From JAJXWB01 sp046349085 (GTDB taxonomy: Bacteria; Pseudomonadota; Alphaproteobacteria; Rhizobiales; Beijerinckiaceae): a stretch of DNA of 64,000 nucleotides. Position numbers and translations under genes: made by a program. The DNA is taken from the NCBI GenBank assembly GCA_046349085.1, contig JAXMDA010000012.1, positions 10,032 through 74,031 on the forward strand, in the 5' to 3' direction. This document shows, piece after piece, positions 33,898 to 43,358 of this stretch; the stretch's first letter is position 1; the number at the start of each line of letters is the position of its first letter. The notes under the pieces were generated by a model, which saw only the letters and a program-made list of their open reading frames with translations, did no database searches and was not told where the DNA came from.

Positions 33898-33907
33898 GGA
33901 GAAGTCC

Positions 33908-35077
33908 ATGCGTCTCTTCCTCGTCGCGGGCGAAAAATCCGGCGACCTGCTCGGCGCCAAGCTGATGCAGGCGCTACGACGCCTCGCGCCCGACGCGACA
34001 ATCGAAGGCGTCGGCGGCGAGGCGATGATGCGCGAGGGGATGACGAGCCTGTTTCCGCTCGAAGACATCGCGGTCATGGGCTTCACGTCGATCATCGCGC
34101 ATGTTCCGCGCCTGCTCGGGCGCATCGAGGAAACCGCGCGCGCTGTCGTCGCCGCGAAGCCGGACGCGCTGGTCATCATCGACAGTCCCGATTTCACGCA
34201 TCGCGTCGCGCGCAAGGTGCGCGCGCGCGCGCCCGACATTCCCATCGTCGACTACGTCAGCCCGTCCGTCTGGGCGTGGCGGCCGGGCAGGGCGCCGAAA
34301 ATGCGCGCCTATGTCGACCGCGTGCTGGCGCTCTTTCCTTTCGAGCCGGCGGCGCACGAGCGGCTCGGCGGGCCGCCGTGCGTCTTCGTCGGCCATCCGC
34401 TCGTCGAGCATCTCGACGAACTCCGTCCGAACGAAGACGAAGCGCGCCAACGCGAATCTGATCCGGCGGTGTTCCTGCTGATGCCGGGCTCGCGGCGTTC
34501 GGAGATCGAGCGGCTGATGCCGGTGTTCGGACAGGTGCTGCATCGCGTCGCGCAGCACGGCCGTCGCATGGAAGTGATCCTGCCCGCCGTCTCGCATCTC
34601 GAGGACGCCATCCGCGAGGAACTGCGCTCCTGGCCCTACAAGCCGGAAGTCGTGCTCGGCGACCGGCCGAAGCTCGCCGCCTTTCGCCGCGCGCGCGCCG
34701 CGCTCGTGGCGTCCGGCACGGCGACGCTCGAACTCGCGCTGTCAGGCGTGCCGATGGTCGTCGCCTACAAGGTGTCGCGCGTCGAGGAACTGGCGAAGCA
34801 CTTCATCAACGTGCCCTCGATCGTGCTCGCCAATCTCGTGCTCGCCGAAAACGTCGTGCCGGAATTCCTGCAGCGCGACTGCAACGAGGTCGCGCTGGCG
34901 AATGCGCTCGCGCCGCTTTTCACGCATGGCGCGCAACGCGACCGGCAGGTCGAGGCGTTTCGCAATATCGACCGCCTGCTCGTTCCCGCCACGGGCGAAG
35001 CGCCGAGCATGGCGGCGGCGCGCAATGTGCTGGAGGTGGCGAGGGGCGGACGAGGGGTCCCGGTCCGCAGGGGCTGA
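33908..35077 (+). CDS. lpxB: Lipid-A-disaccharide synthase
   Basis: Family 19 glycosyltransferase joining UDP-2,3-diacylglucosamine and lipid X. The 389-residue product starts RLFLVAGEKSGDLLGAKLM and contains GVGGEAMMREG, IDSPDFTHRVARKVR, VDYVSPSVWAWRPGR, LMPGSRRSEIERLMP and SGTATLELALSGVPMVVAYK. ATG 33908 sits just after a palindromic repeat, which replaces the gene normally found between lpxA and lpxB. The stop is followed by a TGAGAACCGGCTGTTCTCA hairpin before the convergent AhpD-like gene. Confidence 0.96.
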   Translation: MRLFLVAGEKSGDLLGAKLMQALRRLAPDATIEGVGGEAMMREGMTSLFPLEDIAVMGFTSIIAHVPRLLGRIEETARAVVAAKPDALVIIDSPDFTHRVARKVRARAPDIPIVDYVSPSVWAWRPGRAPKMRAYVDRVLALFPFEPAAHERLGGPPCVFVGHPLVEHLDELRPNEDEARQRESDPAVFLLMPGSRRSEIERLMPVFGQVLHRVAQHGRRMEVILPAVSHLEDAIREELRSWPYKPEVVLGDRPKLAAFRRARAALVASGTATLELALSGVPMVVAYKVSRVEELAKHFINVPSIVLANLVLAENVVPEFLQRDCNEVALANALAPLFTHGAQRDRQVEAFRNIDRLLVPATGEAPSMAAARNVLEVARGGRGVPVRRG

Positions 35078-35090
35078 GAACCGGCTGTTC

Positions 35091-35663
35091 TCAACGGCCC
35101 ATCGCATAGAATTCATCGTTGGGGCGCATGCTCGTGACGTTCGCGAGGCGATTGGACAGGCCAAAGAAGGCGGTGATCGCCGCAATGTCCCATGCGTCCT
35201 CCTCGGTGAAGCCGTGCGACTTGAGGACGTCGAGATCGCCGTCGCCAACCTTGTTTGCTTCGGTCGAAACCTTGATAGCGAAATCGATCATCGCCTTCTG
35301 ACGGTCGGTCAGGTCCGCCTTCCGGTAGTTGCTGGCGACTTGATCTGCGATGAGTGGATTTTTCGCGCGGATGCGCAGGATGGCGCCGTGCGCCACCACG
35401 CAATATTGGCACTGGTTGAGGCTGCTGGTGGCGACGACGATCATCTCGCGCTCGGCCTTGGTCAGATTGCCGGGCTTTTCCATCAACGCATCGTGGTAGG
35501 CGAAGAAGGCGCGGAACTCGTCGGGTCGGTGCGACAGGGCGAGGAAGACGTTCGGAATGAAGCCGGACTTTTCCTGAACGGCGAGAATGCGTTCGCGGAT
35601 GTCGTCGGGCATGTCCGACAGTGCGGGGACGGGGAATCGGCTGACGGGCTTGGCGTTGCTCAT
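35091..35663 (-). CDS. Peroxidase-related AhpD-like protein (carboxymuconolactone decarboxylase fold)
   Basis: A 190-residue protein of the AhpD/CMD superfamily. SSLNQCQYCVVAHGAILRI (about residues 80-98) holds the C-x-x-C pair and following His that form the redox centre in AhpD. The extended N-terminal part (SRFPVPALSDMPDDIRERI) and the DEFRAFFAYHDALM helix fit the 'uncharacterised peroxidase-related enzyme' subgroup. It probably reduces peroxides or alkyl radicals with a thiol donor. It converges with lpxB, and its upstream region carries the gltA terminator. Confidence 0.85.
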   Translation of the reverse strand: MSNAKPVSRFPVPALSDMPDDIRERILAVQEKSGFIPNVFLALSHRPDEFRAFFAYHDALMEKPGNLTKAEREMIVVATSSLNQCQYCVVAHGAILRIRAKNPLIADQVASNYRKADLTDRQKAMIDFAIKVSTEANKVGDGDLDVLKSHGFTEEDAWDIAAITAFFGLSNRLANVTSMRPNDEFYAMGR

Positions 35664-35811
35664 GGTCTGGCTTTCTCGTTCGGCTCGGGGTCAGGGCCGA
35701 TCTCGCCGGCCGCCTGCGTCGCCCTTCAACGTCATGATCAATTTAATCATCGACTGTCCGGCGAGATCAATCCTGCATGGCCAAGCGTCCGGCGCCGCCC
35801 GGTCGCGAACG

Positions 35812-35842
35812 AAAAAAAAACCGCGCGGATCGCTCCGCGCGG
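35812..35842 (-). terminator. gltA intrinsic terminator
   Basis: On the minus strand CCGCGCGGA-GCGA-TCCGCGCGG is followed by nine T residues, a near-ideal terminator 30 bases after the gltA stop. Confidence 0.9.
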
Positions 35843-35868
35843 CTTCCGGTTCAAACCGGCGCTTTCGA

Positions 35869-37158
<1,290 letters not shown>

Positions 37159-37350
37159 GGCTCGCCCCTGCGTGTTGGAGCCGAACATCCGCGGGCGCCG
37201 AAAAGCACGCCGGTCGCGGCATGCTTGCGCCGCGCGTTATCGGCGATTGTGCATCGCATTATGGGTAGCGCATCCCCCGGGCCGGTTCAAGCGCGCGCGG
37301 GCTTCGCGCGCCTGCGACTTTCAGCGGGGGCGCGGCCTTGGGCTCGCGGC

Positions 37351-38781
37351 TCAGGCGCCCGCGCTGTCGGCGATCCGCCCGAGGCTTTCCTCGCGGCCGA
37401 GCGTCTCCAGAACGTCGAAAATCCCCGGCGACGTCGTCTTGCCGGTCAGCGCGGCGCGCAGCGGCTGCGCGAGATCGCCGAGCTTGGCGCCGCTCGCCTC
37501 GGCTTCTGCGCGGACGGCGCCCTCCGTCGATGCGACTGTCCATTCGGACAGGGCGGACAGGCGCGCGTGAAGCGCCTTCAAATGTGCGCGGCCCTTTTCC
37601 GCAAGCGCGGCGGCTTTCGGCTCCAGCGTCAGCGGGCGCTGGTCGAACAGGTAATCGGCGCTGTCGGCGAGCTGCACGAGCGTTTTGGCGCGCTCCTTCA
37701 GGCCCGGCATCGCCTTGCGCAATTGCGCGCGCCTCGTCTCGTCGAGGAGCGCGAGCTTCTCCGGCCCGCGCGGCAGGTAGGGCAGGGTGTCGATCAGCGC
37801 CTGCGTCAGTTCGGCGTCGTCGGCCGCGCGCATGTAATGGCCGTTCATGTTCTCGAGCTTTACGAAGTCGAAGCGCGCCGGCGAGCGATGCACCTGCGCG
37901 AGATCGAAGGCTTCGATCATCTCTTCCGTGGAGAAGAACTCGCGGTCGCCCTGGCTCCAGCCCAGACGCACGAGGTAATTGCGCAGGGCGGCGGGCAGAT
38001 AGCCCATGGCGCGATAGGCGTCGACGCCGAGCGCGCCGTGACGCTTGGAAAGTTTCGCGCCGTCCGCGCCGTGGATCAGCGGAATGTGCGCCCACGCCGG
38101 AATGGTCCAGCCCATGGCTTCGTAGATATGCGTCTGGCGCGCGGCGTTGGTCAGATGGTCGTCGCCGCGGATGATCTGCGTGACGCCCATGTCGTGATCG
38201 TCGACGACGACGGCGAGCATGTAGGTCGGCGTGCCGTCGGAGCGCAGCAGCACGAGGTCGTCGAGATCCTTGTTGGGGAAGACGACGCGGCCCTGCACCG
38301 CGTCCTCGATCACGGTCTCGCCGGTCTGCGGCGCCTTCAGGCGCACCACCGGCTTGCGGCCTTCGGCCTGCGCCGCCGCGACCTGTTCGGGCGTCGCCGC
38401 GCGCCAGCGTCCGTCGTAGCGGGGCGGGCGTCCTTCCTTGCGCGCGCTCTCGCGCATCTCGGTCAGCTCTTCCGCGCTCGCATAGCAATGATAGGCGGCG
38501 CCCCGGGCGAGCAGTTCCTGCGCAACCTCGGCGTGACGCGGCGCCCGCGAAAACTGGTAGATGACCTCGTCGTCCCATTTCAGCCCCAGCCAGGCCAGAC
38601 CGTCGATGATCTCCTTGATCGCGGCGTCGGTGGAGCGCTCGCGGTCGGTGTCCTCGATGCGTAGCAGCATCTTGCCGCCGGTCTTGCGCGCGTAGAGCCA
38701 GTTGAACAGGGCGGTGCGGCCGCCGCCGATGTGCAGGAAGCCTGTCGGCGAGGGAGCGAAGCGGGTGACGGGGGTGGACAT
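37351..38781 (-). CDS. gltX: Glutamyl-tRNA synthetase
   Basis: Class I synthetase charging tRNA-Glu. The 476 residues carry the HIGH-type motif FAPSPTGFLHIGGGRTALFN and the KMSKS-type motif GAKLSKRHGALG, with the anticodon-binding cage at the C-terminus. IIRGDDHLTNAARQTHIYEAM is also diagnostic. ATG 38781 aligns with the family start. Its neighbour gltA is downstream on the same strand and comEC is divergent. Confidence 0.96.
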   Translation of the reverse strand: MSTPVTRFAPSPTGFLHIGGGRTALFNWLYARKTGGKMLLRIEDTDRERSTDAAIKEIIDGLAWLGLKWDDEVIYQFSRAPRHAEVAQELLARGAAYHCYASAEELTEMRESARKEGRPPRYDGRWRAATPEQVAAAQAEGRKPVVRLKAPQTGETVIEDAVQGRVVFPNKDLDDLVLLRSDGTPTYMLAVVVDDHDMGVTQIIRGDDHLTNAARQTHIYEAMGWTIPAWAHIPLIHGADGAKLSKRHGALGVDAYRAMGYLPAALRNYLVRLGWSQGDREFFSTEEMIEAFDLAQVHRSPARFDFVKLENMNGHYMRAADDAELTQALIDTLPYLPRGPEKLALLDETRRAQLRKAMPGLKERAKTLVQLADSADYLFDQRPLTLEPKAAALAEKGRAHLKALHARLSALSEWTVASTEGAVRAEAEASGAKLGDLAQPLRAALTGKTTSPGIFDVLETLGREESLGRIADSAGA

Positions 38782-38932
38782 AGGCGGCCTGCGGAGCGAG
38801 AGCCGCGACTGCGACGCTCTGTTCGGGAAAAAGCGAATTTCGTCGCTGCGCGACGAAGGGCGCCCCTGTAACATGGGCGGGTCCGGGCCAAAAGGGGCGG
38901 GGCGCGGGCAGCCGTTTCGATGACGCGTTCGA

Positions 38933-41224
38933 TTGACGGGTTGGGGCGTGGCGAAGGTCGCCGTAGGTCATGCGCAGGGACAGCGCGAAGCCTCGATCGG
39001 CTTGCGCGAGCGAAGCATTGCCTTCGTTCGGGCGGCGCAGGAGCGGCTCGCCGCCGCGCTCGAGGAGGAATACGCCTATCGCCGCCCCGCGCTCTGGCTG
39101 CCGGTCGCGGCAGGCGCGGGGGCGATTCTTTCGCTCACAGCCGACCACGAACCCTCGCTTGCCGCGGCCGGCGTGGCGCTGGCGCTGTTCTGCGCGCTCG
39201 CCTGGGTCCTGCGCGCGCGCCGCGCGGGCTTCGCCGTCGCCGCCGCGCTCGCGGCCGTATCGGCCGGCTTCGCCGCGCAGGGCTTGCGCACATGGCGCGT
39301 CGCCGCGCCCGTGATCGCGCGCCCGATGACGACCGAGATCACCGGCTTCGTCGAACAGGTCGATTTGCGGCGCGCCGGCGCGCGCTTCACGCTGCGGCTG
39401 ACCTCGGCGGAATATCTCGACAATTCCTCCATGCCTTTTCGCGTACGGCTGACGACGAACCGTGCGCCGGACTTCGAGGCGGGCGCGCATATTTCGCTCA
39501 AGGCCCGGCTGATGCCGCCGTCGCGCGCCGCGCTGCCGGGCGGCTACGATTTCGCGCGCGACGCCTACTTCATGCGGATCGGCGGCGTCGGCAACGCGCT
39601 CGGGCGTATCGAGATGCTGGAGCCGCCCGAACCTGCGCCGCTGGCGCTGCGCCTGTCGGCCGCGGTCGACCGTTTCCGCAATGCGCTCGTGCAGCGCGTG
39701 ACCGAGCGAATGCCCGGCGACGTCGGCGCCATCGCCGCGGCCATGGTCGCGGGCAAGCGCGACCATCTTTCGCGAGAGGCCCGGGAGTTGATCCGCGAAG
39801 CCGGCATCTTCCACATCATCACCATCGCCGGCGTGCAGATGACGCTGGTCGCCGGCATCTTCTTCGTCGGGCTGCGGCGCCTGCTGGCGCTGTCGCAGAC
39901 GCTGGCGCTGAACTACCCGATCAAGAAATGGGCGGCGGTTTTGGCCATCTTCGGCGCCATCGCCTACGACGTTTTCACGGGCTCGCGCGTCGGCGCGGAG
40001 CGGGCGCTGGTCATGACCTGCATCATGCTGCTGGCGGCCGTGTTCGACCGGCCCTCGGTGTCCATGCGCAATCTCGCGCTCGCCGTCGTCTTCGTCGTCG
40101 CCGTCGAGCCCGAGGCGCTGATGGGCGCGAGCTTCCAGCTTTCCTTCGCGGCGGTCGCGGCGCTGGTCGCGGTCTGGGAGGCCCGCCTTGCCGCGCAGGC
40201 GCGCGCGCGGGCGGCGCCGCTCGGAAACGTGCGGCCCGGGCGGCTTGGCGAATGGACGGCGTGGATTTCGCAATCGCGCTGGCATGGGCTCGGCGCCGTG
40301 CTCTTCGCCACGATCTGCGCGACGTCGGCCACCGCCTCGTTCATGGCCGCCGATTTCCACGAACTTTCGCCTTATGTGCTGATCGGCAATCCGCTTACCC
40401 TGATGATCATCGAATTCTTCGCCGTGCCGGCCGCGCTTGCAGGCTCGGCTCTCTACCCGCTCGGGCTCGACGGGCCGGTATGGCTGTGGCTCGGCCTCGG
40501 CATCGACATCATTCTGGCGGCGGCGCGGATGCTCGCGGCCATGCCGGGCGCCACCGTGCATCTGCGCGAATTCGCGCCCTGGGCGCTGCCCTTCCTCAGC
40601 CTCGCCGTTCTGTCGGCGACGATCTGGCGCACCAATCTGTTTCGCCTGACGGCGCTGCCTTTTCTCGCCATCGGCCTCGTCGGCGCGACGCACGGGCCGC
40701 GATGGGACGTTGCGATCCAGCCAACCGGCGAGAGCGCCGCCGTGCGCGGCGCAAACGGGGAACTCGTGACCATCGGGCGGTTCTCGGGCTTCACCTCCGA
40801 GCAATGGCTGCGCGCCGACGCCGATGGCCGGGAACCGCGCGCCGCGCGCGGCGGGCTCTGCGACAAGCTCGGCTGCACGGCGCGCCTGCCCGACGGCCGC
40901 GCGCTGGCGCTCGTCTCCGACTACGCCGGTCTCGCCGAGGACTGTTTGCGTGCGAGAATTGTCGTGACGCCGCTCTATGCGCCCTGGGGCTGCGCCGCGC
41001 CGCTGGTGATCGACAGGAAGAAGCTGGAAGAGACCGGCGCGATCACGCTGCGTTTTGACGGCGAGACAGCGATCATGCAGACCGCGCGCGCGTCCGGCGA
41101 GGACAGGCCGTGGTCGCCGGCGCCGAAGCGCCGGCCGGCGCGCGCCGCGGCCGAGGCGGTCGACGAGAATGGGGAGCGCGCGGAAGCGCCCGAAGCAGTC
41201 AGCGGGCTGGACCGGCTGGATTGA
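38933..41224 (+). CDS. comEC: ComEC/Rec2-family DNA-uptake channel protein
   Basis: A 763-residue inner-membrane protein of the ComEC/Rec2 family, which moves one DNA strand into the cytoplasm during natural transformation. N-terminal spans (about 50-120) precede an OB-fold-like soluble region (EITGFVEQVDLRRAGARFTL). The competence domain follows (IREAGIFHIITIAGVQMTLV, GSRVGAERALVMTCIMLLAA) with about eight spans. The C-terminal ~150 residues correspond to the metallo-beta-lactamase-like domain but lack any H-x-H-x-D-H motif. The start may be TTG 38933 or GTG 38948. No other competence gene is in the window, so DNA uptake is not proven. Confidence 0.9.
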   Translation: MTGWGVAKVAVGHAQGQREASIGLRERSIAFVRAAQERLAAALEEEYAYRRPALWLPVAAGAGAILSLTADHEPSLAAAGVALALFCALAWVLRARRAGFAVAAALAAVSAGFAAQGLRTWRVAAPVIARPMTTEITGFVEQVDLRRAGARFTLRLTSAEYLDNSSMPFRVRLTTNRAPDFEAGAHISLKARLMPPSRAALPGGYDFARDAYFMRIGGVGNALGRIEMLEPPEPAPLALRLSAAVDRFRNALVQRVTERMPGDVGAIAAAMVAGKRDHLSREARELIREAGIFHIITIAGVQMTLVAGIFFVGLRRLLALSQTLALNYPIKKWAAVLAIFGAIAYDVFTGSRVGAERALVMTCIMLLAAVFDRPSVSMRNLALAVVFVVAVEPEALMGASFQLSFAAVAALVAVWEARLAAQARARAAPLGNVRPGRLGEWTAWISQSRWHGLGAVLFATICATSATASFMAADFHELSPYVLIGNPLTLMIIEFFAVPAALAGSALYPLGLDGPVWLWLGLGIDIILAAARMLAAMPGATVHLREFAPWALPFLSLAVLSATIWRTNLFRLTALPFLAIGLVGATHGPRWDVAIQPTGESAAVRGANGELVTIGRFSGFTSEQWLRADADGREPRAARGGLCDKLGCTARLPDGRALALVSDYAGLAEDCLRARIVVTPLYAPWGCAAPLVIDRKKLEETGAITLRFDGETAIMQTARASGEDRPWSPAPKRRPARAAAEAVDENGERAEAPEAVSGLDRLD

Positions 41225-41241
41225 GCGGCGGCCCGGGACCA

Positions 41242-41316
41242 GCCGGGACCGCTGGCCTCCGGCCGGCGTCTTTCTCGACGTGCCGCCGGGGCCAGCCGGA
41301 GGCTGGCGGTCCCGGC
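41242..41316. repeat. GCCGGGACC..GGTCCCGGC palindromic repeat
   Basis: Inverted termini GCCGGGACC and GGTCCCGGC, with internal GGCCTCCGGCCGG and CCAGCCGGAGGCTGG segments. Same family as 19352-19422 and 54511-54562. Confidence 0.65.
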
Positions 41317-41408
41317 GCGGCGACCGCCGGCGTGCAACCTTTCATGGAAGTCGCGCCGCATGGCGGTGCGGGCGCGGCCCAAGCGGACCCGTTCCGTAAC
41401 GAAGAATT

Positions 41409-41508
41409 GTCATTCCCGCGCAAGCGGGAATCCAGAGGCCAGTTCTACAGACGCTGCCGCCGGGACTGGATTCCCGATCACGCGGCTGCGCCGCACGTCG
41501 GGAATGAC
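41409..41508. repeat. GTCATTCCCGC..GCGGGAATCC palindromic repeat
   Basis: Ends GTCATTCCC and GGGAATGAC are inverted repeats 100 bases apart, with an internal CCCGCGCAAGCGGG hairpin and a second copy of GGATTCCCG. Related to the element at 1509-1604. Confidence 0.75.
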
Positions 41509-41551
41509 ATTTCCGTTTGGCTTGGCGAATGCCGTGCTGCCTGCGCTCGCT

Positions 41552-42259
41552 TCAATACTTCCTGAGCAAACTCACCAGCTTGCCCTGGATGCGCACGCGG
41601 TCGGGGCCGAAGATCCGCGTCTCGTATTCGGGATTGGCCGCTTCCAGCGCGATCGAGGCGCCACGCTTGCGCAGGCGCTTCAGCGTCGCTTCCTCGTCGT
41701 CGATCAGCGCCACCACGATATCGCCGGAATCGGCCGTGTCCTGCTTCTTCACGATCACCGTGTCGCCGTCGAAAATGCCGGCCTCGATCATGGAATCGCC
41801 GCGCACTTCCAGCGCGAAATGGTCGCCGGTCGACAGGAAATCCGGCGGCATCGGAATGGTGTGGCTGCGGCTCTGGATCGCCGAGATCGGCGTGCCGGCC
41901 GCGATCCGCCCCATGACCGGGATCGAGACATGCGCCGGGCCGTCGTCGTCCTGCGCCGCAGGGGCGGGCGCGCGCACCCGGCCGAGATTGCCCTCGATGA
42001 CGGAGGGCGAGAAACGCCCGCCGCGCGCCGGGCCGGGCGTGGCCGATTCCGGCAGACGGATGACTTCCAGCGCGCGCGCGCGGTTCGGCAGGCGGCGGAT
42101 GAAGCCGCGCTCCTCCAGCGCCATGATGAGGCGGTGAATGCCGGACTTGGACCGCAGATCGAGCGCGTCCTTCATCTCGTCGAAGGAGGGCGGCACCCCC
42201 GTCTCCTTCAGGCGCTCGTGGATGAAGCGCAGCAATTCGTTCTGCTTGCGGGTCAGCAT
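41552..42259 (-). CDS. lexA: LexA repressor
   Basis: SOS-response repressor and self-cleaving serine protease. The 235 residues have a winged-helix DNA-binding domain (LTRKQNELLRFIHERLKETG, MKDALDLRSKSGIHRLIMAL), a ~30-residue longer linker than E. coli LexA, the Ala121-Gly122 cleavage site in GRIAAGTP, Ser156 in RGDSMIEAGI and Lys194 in ATLKRLRKRG. This is the alphaproteobacterial form, which binds GTTC-N7-GTTC. ATG 42259 was chosen because the family N-terminus MLTRKQ begins here. Its promoter holds a perfect LexA box (42362-42376), so it is autoregulated. Confidence 0.97.
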   Translation of the reverse strand: MLTRKQNELLRFIHERLKETGVPPSFDEMKDALDLRSKSGIHRLIMALEERGFIRRLPNRARALEVIRLPESATPGPARGGRFSPSVIEGNLGRVRAPAPAAQDDDGPAHVSIPVMGRIAAGTPISAIQSRSHTIPMPPDFLSTGDHFALEVRGDSMIEAGIFDGDTVIVKKQDTADSGDIVVALIDDEEATLKRLRKRGASIALEAANPEYETRIFGPDRVRIQGKLVSLLRKY

Positions 42260-42354
42260 GTGCCCAGATCCCTTTTCGCGCGCCGGTCGAATCGGCAGCC
42301 CTGCCCAAACACGCCTAAACTGAATCGCACCCTTAAACAAAGCATGAACAGAAC

Positions 42355-42382
42355 GCTATATGTTCGCGCTGTGTTCTGTCAA
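42355..42382 (-). promoter_or_regulatory. lexA promoter with LexA box
   Basis: On the minus strand: -35 TTGACA (42382-42377), a 16-base spacer, and -10 TATAGC (42360-42355). The spacer contains GAACACAGCGCGAAC (42376-42362), a perfect LexA operator. The same box could also influence the divergent small gene at 42469, which has a possible TTAAAC-18-TATATG promoter overlapping it. Confidence 0.85.
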
Positions 42383-42468
42383 CGCGATTATGTCGCGCCG
42401 CCTTCAATTCCGCGCCTATACTCTGGCTGAGCGGGCCCGTCCGCGCCCGCCGATACGGGGAGGGCCAC

Positions 42469-42762
42469 ATGTACGCCGCCATCCGCCAGGCCAGGGCCAA
42501 GCCCGGCCATGCCGACGAACTCGCGCGCATCATCAAGAAGGGCGCGGTGTCCATCGTCTCGAGCGTGCCGGGATTTCTCGGCTATTACGTCGTCTATTCC
42601 TCCGACGACACGGTGACCGCGATCAGCGTGTTCAACACCGTGGAGGGGGCGGAGGAATCGAACAAGCGCGCCACGGCCTGGATCGAGAAGAACCTCGGGC
42701 CGCTGCTGGCGGGCGACGCGAAGGCGACAGCCGGGCCGGTCATCGTGCATTCGCTGCCGTAG
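42469..42762 (+). CDS. Small ABM-like (antibiotic biosynthesis monooxygenase fold) protein
   Basis: A 97-residue protein with the ferredoxin-like alpha+beta pattern of the ABM / dimeric alpha-beta barrel superfamily. A strand MYAAIRQARAKPGHADEL leads into a helix, then VSSVPGFLGYYVVYSSDDTV and AISVFNTVEGAEESNKRA. In related proteins P-G-F-x-x-Y-x-x-x marks the second strand. Members include haem-degrading and quinone-modifying monooxygenases and many uncharacterised stress proteins. ATG 42469 follows GGGGAGGG. It is divergent from lexA and near the LexA box, so SOS control is possible but not shown. Confidence 0.7.
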   Translation: MYAAIRQARAKPGHADELARIIKKGAVSIVSSVPGFLGYYVVYSSDDTVTAISVFNTVEGAEESNKRATAWIEKNLGPLLAGDAKATAGPVIVHSLP

Positions 42763-42774
42763 GAGGGCGCGCCG

Positions 42775-43218
42775 CTACGACGCCTCCGGCGCCTGGTCGT
42801 CGCTTTCGACGACGACATAAGCGATATCGAAGATCGAACGGGCGGCGTTCAGCCAGATTTCGCGCTCCGCCACGGGCCAGCAGCCGCCCGGCGGAGGCAG
42901 CGTGGCGATGAGCGTGGCGATCAGCGGATGCTCGGTCGCCATGCGGGGCGCGGGCGGTCTTGTCAGGGCAATGGCTTCCTCGCGCACGGCCTTCGCAAGG
43001 GCGAGCTGCGCCTCGACCGCGTCGATGTCGCCGTGGCGATAGCGCGGGTCCGGCGTCACCATCAAAGGCCCGAGCGGCGTGAGGCCGGGCCGCTCGGCGG
43101 GCGTCGCCGGCGCCTGTTCCTCCAGGATGCCGAGGGCGGCGCGGTCGCGGTCGAGCCATTCGTCCTCGTTGTCCGAAAGAACCGGGGGAGCGTTGGGATT
43201 GATCGCGAATCTGCTCAT
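42775..43218 (-). CDS. Hypothetical protein
   Basis: I do not recognise this 147-residue protein. It is acidic at the N-terminus (LSDNEDEWLDRDRAALG), Pro-rich in the middle, and has one hydrophobic helix-like stretch HPLIATLIATLPPPGG (about residues 95-110) followed by WLNAARSIFDIAYVVVESDD. No signal peptide is visible. Codon use matches its neighbours. It starts with ATG and lies convergent to the ABM-like gene (12-base gap). Confidence 0.55.
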   Translation of the reverse strand: MSRFAINPNAPPVLSDNEDEWLDRDRAALGILEEQAPATPAERPGLTPLGPLMVTPDPRYRHGDIDAVEAQLALAKAVREEAIALTRPPAPRMATEHPLIATLIATLPPPGGCWPVAEREIWLNAARSIFDIAYVVVESDDQAPEAS

Positions 43219-43358
43219 GGCGGGGCGCTCGGCAGAATGTGGGGAGCTTCAGCCTAATCCGCGAAAGTTGCCCGGCGATTAAGCCGATGCCCACAATTGC
43301 CCGTGGTTGACGCCGCTTCGCGCCTCGCCGAACCTGCCTCGCGAAAAGGGAGGATTTC

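Larger units (their letters stand above)
41225..41551. other. comEC-lexA gap filled by two repeats
   Basis: These 327 bases hold no CDS. They contain a GCCGGGACC-type palindrome (41242-41316) and a GTCATTCCCGC-type palindrome (41409-41508), which lie between the convergent comEC and lexA genes. Confidence 0.7.

Noticed and set aside
37259..40804. 1181-codon minus-strand frame spanning gltX and comEC
   Set aside because: Out of frame with gltX and antisense to comEC; no recognisable content.
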